Position numbers and translations under genes: made by a program
NCBI GenBank assembly: GCA_040396955.1
Contig: JBBAWX010000009.1
Location: 1-64,000 of the forward strand
DNA from: UBA965 sp040396955
GTDB lineage: Bacteria; Chloroflexota; Chloroflexia; Chloroflexales; Roseiflexaceae
Direction of reading: 5' to 3'
DNA: 64,000 bases
In this document: positions 58,020 through 64,000 of the stretch, piece by piece
Position numbering within the stretch: position 1 is the stretch's first letter
Layout: the number at the start of each line of letters is the position of its first letter
Notes under the pieces: generated by a model
Seen by the model: the letters and a program-made list of their open reading frames with translations, nothing else
Told to the model about the DNA's origin: nothing
Databases searched by the model: none

Positions 58020-59852
58020 ATGGCACCATTGCGGTATGAGCAAGACGAGAAGTTGGTAGCCACTCTAGTGGCAAGCCTTGTGCGGCTAGCTGGCTCCTCA
58101 AGACGAGTGGTTGCATCTGACATGCAACGGCTTGTGCATGGTCTAACGGGTGACATTGTTTCAGCAGTTCGAATTGCCTTACAACAACAAGGAATCGTGG
58201 TGATGAGTGATGAATCTCCCATGGTGGATGGCGACATGCCAGTACGCCGCGAGTCATCCCCCACAGAGCAACAGTATGGCGGTGAAAGCGGGTTGCCACC
58301 GTGGGATCCAGAAGATACTCAGACGATTGACCTTGCGATTGACTCCGAAGAAGAACTCATCGATGATGCGCATATTGGGGATGTTTCACTTGATGACCCA
58401 GTGCGTATGTACCTCCAAGAGATTGGCAAGTTCAAGTTGCTACGGGCGGCCGATGAAGTAGTGCTTGCACATCGCATGGAACTTGGCGAAAAGGCCAAGC
58501 GAGTGCGTTCGCAACGCATGGTCAGTCATATTCATGCGCAACGTGCGCAAGCGTTGGCATGGCAAACCACAACGTTGATGTACTGGGTGCATGCACTCTG
58601 TCAAGACGTGGCCCCCGATGCTGAGCGCGCCTTGACCGCACATTTGCCCCAGCTTGATTGGCAAGTCTCCCTCACGCCGATTGTGGCGGGGGTGTTTACG
58701 CGCTGGTTGAGTGATGATCACGAACGCATTGAGTCGGCGCCGATTGCGGGTTTGGCACGGTACGAAGTTGAGCCTCGTTTGTTGACGTTGTTGCAAACCC
58801 ATGTTCCGTTGTTGGCACGGGCGTTTGAATTGGTGAAAGCCCAGCGCCTGCGTCGTTATGTGGCCGGCGAAGTCGACCGCGATTGGTGGGTGTTGGTCGC
58901 CGGCATGGTCGGCGCTGAGCTTCGCCATGACGCCAAAAACGACATCGAGCATTGTGTCATTGAGATGACCTGCCATTATGTTTGTAGTCAACACGTGGCA
59001 GTGCGTGCCTTAGCGCATGAGTCATCTCGTAATGAGCTAGTTGAGCGTTTGTTGATGCTCTACATCGAGCAATCATCCGACAACGGGCATCTGCGCTTGC
59101 CACCACTCAACAGCCTCGTGGGCAGTGCCGAATCGGCTCGCCAAGAGCTGATTAATGCCAATTTACGCTTGGTGGTATCGATTGCCAAAAAATACACCTC
59201 TTACGGTCTCACCATGATGGATTTGGTGCAAGAGGGGAATATTGGGCTGATGCGCGCCGTAGAAAAATTCGACTACACCAAAGGTCACAAGTTTTCGACC
59301 TATGCCACATGGTGGATTCGTCAAGCCATTACCCGCTCCATCGCAGATCAGAGTCGTACGATTCGGTTGCCCGTACACATGGGCGAGGCGATTAGTCAGG
59401 TCAAACGTACGGCGCATCGGCTACAACAGACGTTGCAACGCGAGCCCTCTCCCGAAGAAATCGCCGAAGTGATGGGGTTGACCCCGGCGAAAGTACGCCG
59501 TACGCTTCAGGCCGGTCAACAGCCGTTGTCGTTGGAGATGCCGGTTGGCCAAGAGGGCGAAGGTCGCATGGGTGATTTCATCGAAGACGAACGCATCGCC
59601 GGTCCTGCTGAGGCCGCCTCCATGTTGATGTTGCGGCGCGAGCTCGAAGAGGTGTTGATGAGTTTGCCGGAGCGTGAGCGGCTTATTATTCAGCTCCGCT
59701 ACGGGTTAAGTGATGGTCAGTACCGTACCCTCGAAGAAGTCGGTGATAAGTTTGGGATTACCCGTGAACGTATCCGGCAAATAGAGGCAGTGGCGTTGCG
59801 CAAATTACGTCATCCACATCGGGGCAAGAAGCTCCGTGGGTTCCTCGATTAA
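58020..59852 (+). CDS. sigA: RNA polymerase primary sigma factor (RpoD/SigA)
   Basis: 610 residues, GAGG before ATG 58020. Region 1.2 starts near 125 (DDPVRMYLQEIGKFKLL). A non-conserved insert of about 200 residues (165-375) follows. Region 2 (380-450) has NLRLVVSIAKKYTSYG, LVQEGNIGLMRAVEKFDY and the melting stretch YATWWIRQAITRSIADQ. Regions 3 and 4 include PERERLIIQLRYGL and the -35-reading helix TLEEVGDKFGITRERIRQIE. Residues 1-65 look like a helical region 1.1-type domain. The primary housekeeping sigma. Confidence 0.95.
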   Translation: MAPLRYEQDEKLVATLVASLVRLAGSSRRVVASDMQRLVHGLTGDIVSAVRIALQQQGIVVMSDESPMVDGDMPVRRESSPTEQQYGGESGLPPWDPEDTQTIDLAIDSEEELIDDAHIGDVSLDDPVRMYLQEIGKFKLLRAADEVVLAHRMELGEKAKRVRSQRMVSHIHAQRAQALAWQTTTLMYWVHALCQDVAPDAERALTAHLPQLDWQVSLTPIVAGVFTRWLSDDHERIESAPIAGLARYEVEPRLLTLLQTHVPLLARAFELVKAQRLRRYVAGEVDRDWWVLVAGMVGAELRHDAKNDIEHCVIEMTCHYVCSQHVAVRALAHESSRNELVERLLMLYIEQSSDNGHLRLPPLNSLVGSAESARQELINANLRLVVSIAKKYTSYGLTMMDLVQEGNIGLMRAVEKFDYTKGHKFSTYATWWIRQAITRSIADQSRTIRLPVHMGEAISQVKRTAHRLQQTLQREPSPEEIAEVMGLTPAKVRRTLQAGQQPLSLEMPVGQEGEGRMGDFIEDERIAGPAEAASMLMLRRELEEVLMSLPERERLIIQLRYGLSDGQYRTLEEVGDKFGITRERIRQIEAVALRKLRHPHRGKKLRGFLD

Positions 59853-59885
59853 CAGGGCATCTCCGAGCGCAGAGAGGTTGGCACG

Positions 59886-60368
59886 GTGATCTACCGACTC
59901 TGGCAGTTGTGGCGTGCACTCACCGCCCAGATGAGTCCGGCTGATATGACCTTTGTGCGTACGCACCTGACTCCAGCCGAGTACGTGCTGTTTGGTCGTA
60001 TGCCCAGATATGACCAACGACATGCACTCGATGTGGCGCAGCTCATGGCACGACACGGCACCAACGACTCTGCGGTGTTGGCAATGGTCCTGCTCCACGA
60101 TTGTGGCAAAATGACCGATACTGGGGCACCGTTGGGGCTGTGGTGGTACGGCGTGGCAGTAATCTTGCAACAACGCCCTGCGTGGTACACGGCAGCGGCC
60201 CGCTGGTGCGAACCCCTGCGGCGCCACGCCGAACACGAGCACCGTAGCGTGCGTCTGGCCGAGCAATACGGTGCTCGCCCCGCAGTGTGTGAGTGGTTGC
60301 GGCGACTGGCGGATGGTCATACCACGCCGGAAATCGACCGCTTTGAATGGGCGGATAATCAATGCTAG
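59886..60368 (+). CDS. HD-domain protein
   Basis: 160 residues from GTG 59886. The HD motif HDCGK near residue 75 and an earlier His in RYDQRHALDVAQLM indicate a metal-dependent phosphohydrolase fold. Substrates of such proteins include nucleotides and signalling molecules; unknown here. It ends seven bases inside scpA, and follows sigA by 34 bp, so an operon is likely. Confidence 0.78.
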   Translation: MIYRLWQLWRALTAQMSPADMTFVRTHLTPAEYVLFGRMPRYDQRHALDVAQLMARHGTNDSAVLAMVLLHDCGKMTDTGAPLGLWWYGVAVILQQRPAWYTAAARWCEPLRRHAEHEHRSVRLAEQYGARPAVCEWLRRLADGHTTPEIDRFEWADNQC

Positions 60369-61129
60369 GCAACGAACAGGCCCACTACACGATTCGGTTG
60401 GACCAATTTGAGGGCCCGCTCGACGTCTTGTTGCGTCTGATTGAGCGGGCTGAGCTCGACATTACCACGATTGCACTGGCGCAGGTGGCTGATCAATATT
60501 TGCACTATGTACGCGCCATGGCACAACGCGATGCCGGGCAAATGTCGTCGTTTGTGGTGCTGGCATCGCGCCTCCTCGTCATCAAGTCGCGGGCCCTGTT
60601 GCCGGCCACGCCGAGCAACGCCGATGAGCCCGACGAAAGCATTGATCTCGTGCGGCAACTCAAAGAATACCAACACTACAAGGCGGCCGCCGAATGGCTA
60701 CGCCAACGCGAGGCCCACGGGTGGCAGAGTTTTGCCAAACCGCCGACCCTGCCGGCCGCTTCGGTGGCATCCATGCCACTCGATATGCGCCTCGAAGAAC
60801 TCTTGGGGGCGTGGCAGTTGCGCATGCAACTGGTCGATACACCGGCAGCACCCATCCCCGTGCCTGCACCCAAAATCCTCACCGTGGGCGACGTGGTAGC
60901 AACCATCCATGATCGACTGCAACGCCTTCACCAGCTTCGCTTCACCGATTTGTTGCCGGCACGCGGGAGGCGGAGCCGGGTCGAAGTAGTGGTGTCGTTG
61001 TGGGCAGTGCTTGAAATGGTCAAACGCCGGACCGTGATTGCCAACCAGGCTGAATTGTTTGGTCCGATTACCCTGGAGCCAGTGTCAGGAACTACCCCGA
61101 TAGAAGCTGCCGAATCAACGGAATACTAA
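60362..61129 (+). CDS. scpA: Segregation and condensation protein A
   Basis: 255 residues. Kleisin that bridges SMC heads with ScpB. Opens with YTIRLDQFEGPLDVLLRLIERAELDITTIAL, and the C-terminal winged helix (FTDLLPARGRRSRVEVVVSLWAVLEM) is present. scpB would normally follow; it is not here. Its last 15 bases overlap the convergent DUF92 gene. Confidence 0.94.
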   Translation: MLGNEQAHYTIRLDQFEGPLDVLLRLIERAELDITTIALAQVADQYLHYVRAMAQRDAGQMSSFVVLASRLLVIKSRALLPATPSNADEPDESIDLVRQLKEYQHYKAAAEWLRQREAHGWQSFAKPPTLPAASVASMPLDMRLEELLGAWQLRMQLVDTPAAPIPVPAPKILTVGDVVATIHDRLQRLHQLRFTDLLPARGRRSRVEVVVSLWAVLEMVKRRTVIANQAELFGPITLEPVSGTTPIEAAESTEY

Positions 61130-61948
61130 CCACCAGCACCCCGCTCCCACCAGTGCACCACAGGCCGAACTCACCGCGTTGACGACGTCGTTGTTGACCC
61201 ACATCCAGCCGCTGCGGAGCGGGTAGGGCGTGCCGTCGGGTGCGTGTGACCGCTCACTGGGCCCGTTGGGGGTGGTGAAACTGCGCTGTACGGTGGCGCC
61301 GAGCAGGCTGTCGCTCAGACTTCCAATAATGCCGGCGCCACCGGCGATGGCGATGGCCACCCCTAGTGGGGCTCCGAGTGGTAGGTCGGTGGACAGCGCC
61401 AAACTCCCCCAAAACACCGCACTTGTCGCCAGCGCACCTGCGGCAGTGGCCAGCGTGCCAGCCACACTCATGGCTCCGGATGTGCCACGTGGTACGGCCT
61501 GCCAGGTAGTGATAAGGCGTGGGGGGGTGTTGGAGAGTACGCCGAGCTCAGTGGCCCAAGTATCGGCGGCTACGGTCGCCATTGCACCAGCGAAGAGCAT
61601 GTGCCAGATGACGGCATCGGCGGGCAAGGCGATGAGGAGTAGGCATCCGCCAGCAGCAATGCCGGCATTGGCGAGGGCCTGCCAGATGTCGCGTTGTGAG
61701 CCTTTTTCAAATACGTGACGCTCGAGAGTGGCCTTGTAGGCGGTACGCCAGCGTGACAAGAGCGTGGAGCTCACAAAAAAGAAGACCAGGGTGATGCCGT
61801 GGGGCCAGCCACCGGCGCCGAAAATAATCGTTCCGGTGATGATGGCGCCGAGCCAACCACTGCGGCTCAACGAGCCGCGTCGATAGGCGATGGCGCCAAT
61901 GGCACTGCTGATGAGGATGCCTAACAAGATGCGATTACTGTCGAGCAT
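61115..61948 (-). CDS. DUF92 family membrane protein
   Basis: 277 residues from ATG 61948; a TTG at 61972 is also open. About six to seven transmembrane helices, and the DUF92/TMEM19-like features RRGSLSRSGWLGAIITGTIIFGAGG, AATVAADTWATELGVLS and GSLSDSLLGATVQ. Bacterial members include phytol phosphate kinase relatives (VTE6); activity here unknown. Tail-to-tail overlap with scpA. Confidence 0.82.
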   Translation of the reverse strand: MLDSNRILLGILISSAIGAIAYRRGSLSRSGWLGAIITGTIIFGAGGWPHGITLVFFFVSSTLLSRWRTAYKATLERHVFEKGSQRDIWQALANAGIAAGGCLLLIALPADAVIWHMLFAGAMATVAADTWATELGVLSNTPPRLITTWQAVPRGTSGAMSVAGTLATAAGALATSAVFWGSLALSTDLPLGAPLGVAIAIAGGAGIIGSLSDSLLGATVQRSFTTPNGPSERSHAPDGTPYPLRSGWMWVNNDVVNAVSSACGALVGAGCWWLVFR

Positions 61949-61987
61949 GTCAGTGATGAACCTCTCGTACAATCAGGGACCGTGGCA

Positions 61988-62857
61988 CTATGCGTGCTGA
62001 GAATCCGTGCCCAGTGGGTCGTCGCCGGTCGCAATCGGTCGCTCAGGTTGACTACTCCAGTCGCTCCATGAGCCGGGGTAGAGCAGGGCCTGATACCCGG
62101 CCAAGTGCAGCGCAAAGATGTCGTGGGTGGCGGTGACACCCGAGCCACAATAACAGACGATTTGATCGGCGTCAGCGATGCCTAGTGCCTGGTAGCGCGC
62201 GTACAGGTCGGCTGGGCTTTTGAGGAGACCATCGGCGTCGAGATTGCCAGCAAAGGGTGCGGAGTGGGCACCAGGGATGTGCCCTGCCCGTGGCCCGAAC
62301 GGTTCTACTGCGCCGGTGTAGCGCTCGTGGGCACGGGCGTCGAGTAGGAGCACGTGTGGGTTGGTGCGCAGCTGATCGACCTGGTCGGCATTGACGGTCA
62401 TGTCAGTACGGGGTGTGCCCACAAACGTGGCCGGTGTGCAAGGGGTGACGCCACTCGCCGTGGGTCCACCCGCGGCCTGCCATGCTTGCCAGCCGCCGTT
62501 GAGAATAGAGACGCGTTCGTGGCCGTAGTAACGGAGCAACCACCATAGCCGGGTGGCAATCGAGCCGCCCGCACTGTCGTAGATAACCACGTGGCTCTGA
62601 TTGTGGATGCCGACACGGCCGAGCGCCGCACAAAAGAGCTCGGGCTTGGGAAGTGGGTGCCGACCGGGACCATCCCAGGCCGCCGCCGATAAATCGTGCT
62701 CAATGGAGAGGTAGACCGCCCCAGCAATGTGCTGTTGGGCGTATTCGTGCTCACCTTGGGCTGGATTGGTGAGGTACCAACGGGTGTCTACGACGACCAC
62801 ATCAGGAGCGCCGAGGTGTGTGTGGAGCCAGTGCGTATCGACGAGGGCAGGAACCAT
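61988..62857 (-). CDS. sseA: Sulfurtransferase (rhodanese, two domains)
   Basis: 289 residues from ATG 62857, AAGGGG upstream. Two rhodanese domains (about 5-130 and 155-280); the active Cys is C237 in CGSGVTA, a loop typical of thiosulfate or 3-mercaptopyruvate sulfurtransferase. It moves sulfur to cyanide or thiols. The frame extends upstream, but the chosen start fits the domain. Lies between DUF92 and a glycosyltransferase on the same strand. Confidence 0.85.
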   Translation of the reverse strand: MVPALVDTHWLHTHLGAPDVVVVDTRWYLTNPAQGEHEYAQQHIAGAVYLSIEHDLSAAAWDGPGRHPLPKPELFCAALGRVGIHNQSHVVIYDSAGGSIATRLWWLLRYYGHERVSILNGGWQAWQAAGGPTASGVTPCTPATFVGTPRTDMTVNADQVDQLRTNPHVLLLDARAHERYTGAVEPFGPRAGHIPGAHSAPFAGNLDADGLLKSPADLYARYQALGIADADQIVCYCGSGVTATHDIFALHLAGYQALLYPGSWSDWSSQPERPIATGDDPLGTDSQHA

Positions 62858-62891
62858 GGGGGACCCCTTTCGCATGAAACATGAACAACGG

Positions 62892-64000
62892 TTACGTGGT
62901 TGGGCTGACTGCCTGTAGGAGCTCGAGAGTCTGCTCCGCACAGCGTTGCCAGCTAAAATTGGCGGCTTGGCGTGGACCACGGGTGGCCATTTGCTGGCGG
63001 AGGTGCTCGTCGGCCCAGACGGTCTCGATCATATCGGCCCAGGCTCCTGGGTCATCGACCGGCAAGTACATGCAGGCATCACCGCCGACTTCGGGCAAAC
63101 TCGAGCTATTACTGGCGAGTGCCGGAGCACCGCAGGCCAGTGCCTCGATGAGCGGCAAGCCGAAGCCCTCGTAGCGTGACGGATTGACGTAGATGCGGCT
63201 GTTGGCGTAGAGCCAGTGCAAATCGGCGTCGTTGACGGCACCGAGAAGAGTGACCGCCTCGTGGAGACGGAGTTGGTCGATGAGTGCCAAAATCGGGGTC
63301 TCACGCCAGCCGCGGGCTCCCGCCAACACGAGGTGATAATTGCGGTGTGGGTGACGATCACGGCAGATACGCAGGGCATGGAGGAGCACTGGGATGTTTT
63401 TGCGCGGCTCAATGGTGCTGACAAAGAGTACGTAGGACTGTGCCGTGATGTCGTGTTCGTTGATGCGGCGGCGCTCGTGGGCGATGTGCGGTAATGGGGT
63501 GAACTGTGGATGCGCGGCTTCGTAGATCACATGGATGCGCTCTGCGGCGATGCCAAAAAAGTGCATGATGTCGGTTTTGGTCGATTGTGACACCGCAATA
63601 ATGCCATCAGCACGCTGAGCACTGCTCCCTACTTGGCCGTAGTAGGCGCGAGCCGCGTCGTCGAGGAGGTCGTCGAAGTACAAAAACGCCAAATCGTGGA
63701 TGGTAACCACCGCCGGAAAGGTGCGGCGGAGCGGCGCCACAAAATCGGGAAATAGTGCGACTGTTGGGCGCGTTGCTGCCACCTCAATCGGCAATATCCA
63801 CTGCTCTAGGGGATGATGCGGTGGGGTGTAGATGACGCGCCGGCTCACATTTGGAGCACTGACGATGCGTTCTGGTTGGCGGCGGTGCTGTAGAATCGTG
63901 AAATGGTGCTGCGGTGCAATGTGCGCTAACGCGGTGCTGAGTTGGCGGGTATACGCTGGGATGCCACCGTTGCGGTAGGCGTTGAGGCGTGCGTCTATCA
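62892..64000 (-). CDS. Family 4 glycosyltransferase (partial, start outside the window)
   Basis: At least 369 residues; the frame stays open to base 64000, so the N-terminus lies beyond the window. The first visible residues IDARLNAYRNGGIPAYTRQLS match the GT4 N-terminal domain. The C-terminal half has SYVLFVSTIEPRKNIPVLLHAL and YVNPSRYEGFGLPLIEALACGAPALAS with the EGFG catalytic/UDP motif. It adds a sugar to an unknown acceptor, likely in surface polysaccharide synthesis. A GTG at 63848 could be mistaken for its start, but the upstream sequence is in frame and family-like. Confidence 0.88.
   Translation of the reverse strand, partial: IDARLNAYRNGGIPAYTRQLSTALAHIAPQHHFTILQHRRQPERIVSAPNVSRRVIYTPPHHPLEQWILPIEVAATRPTVALFPDFVAPLRRTFPAVVTIHDLAFLYFDDLLDDAARAYYGQVGSSAQRADGIIAVSQSTKTDIMHFFGIAAERIHVIYEAAHPQFTPLPHIAHERRRINEHDITAQSYVLFVSTIEPRKNIPVLLHALRICRDRHPHRNYHLVLAGARGWRETPILALIDQLRLHEAVTLLGAVNDADLHWLYANSRIYVNPSRYEGFGLPLIEALACGAPALASNSSSLPEVGGDACMYLPVDDPGAWADMIETVWADEHLRQQMATRGPRQAANFSWQRCAEQTLELLQAVSPTT

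Overview
The window reads as a chromosomal segment of a moderately GC-rich bacterium, most likely a member of the Chloroflexota (class Chloroflexia). This rests on gene content and protein style: a zinc-type S14 with a zinc-less S4, the phosphomutase/DUF3090/SCO1664-like gene trio known from Actinobacteria and Chloroflexota, secreted proteins with Thr/Pro-rich linkers, and no outer-membrane or LPS genes. The phylum call is inference, not a database result. No insertion sequence, prophage, CRISPR array or rRNA gene was seen.

Bases 1-17713 hold one long ribosomal superoperon on the + strand. It begins with the end of tuf, then rpsJ, rplC, rplD, rplW, rplB, rpsS, rplV, rpsC, rplP, rpmC, rpsQ, rplN, rplX, rplE, rpsZ, rpsH, rplF, rplR, rpsE, rpmD, rplO, secY, adk, map, infA, rpmJ, rpsM, rpsK, rpsD, rpoA, rplQ, truA, rplM and rpsI. 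It ends at a perfect 14-bp hairpin. Several intercistronic gaps carry strong hairpins that may be ribosomal-protein control sites, and S3 carries an unusual RGG-rich tail.

Bases 17800-34900 mix housekeeping and accessory genes: an inositol-phosphatase family enzyme, a HAD hydrolase, an orphan helicase-associated protein, recO, two tandem PH-domain membrane proteins, a purine nucleoside phosphorylase, a penicillin-acylase family hydrolase, a Nudix enzyme, a secreted protein, a thioredoxin-fold lipoprotein, glycosyltransferases, and the ffh-rpsP-khpA-rimM operon. The lipoprotein gene (28150-28902) has an in-frame TGA exactly where a DsbA-type protein should have its first active-site cysteine. 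A two-tier hairpin follows immediately, so I read it as a selenoprotein (U-G-S-C).

Bases 34900-42300 are bounded by tRNA-Asp/tRNA-Glu on one side and tRNA-Pro on the other. Inside are a large MrfA/YprA-like helicase that has lost its ATPase motifs, ssb, a protein joining a metal-site-less PHP-like domain to an AlbA_2 (Schlafen-like) domain with a repeated C-terminal module, and about 690 bp of AT-rich DNA with operator-like repeats. This pseudoenzyme segment and the selenoprotein are the most interesting parts of the window.

Bases 42300-64000 are mainly chromosomal housekeeping: a secreted glucosaminidase-like protein, a TPR protein, ndk, ychF, a RodA/FtsW protein, the phosphomutase/DUF3090/SCO1664 trio, a ferredoxin-NADP reductase, an isomerase plus a phosphodiesterase-like gene, secG, a peptide-type solute-binding protein, pyrF, the primary sigma factor, an HD protein, scpA, a DUF92 membrane protein, a sulfurtransferase and a glycosyltransferase cut by the window end. 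Most transcription units end in clear hairpins, several with T-tracts.
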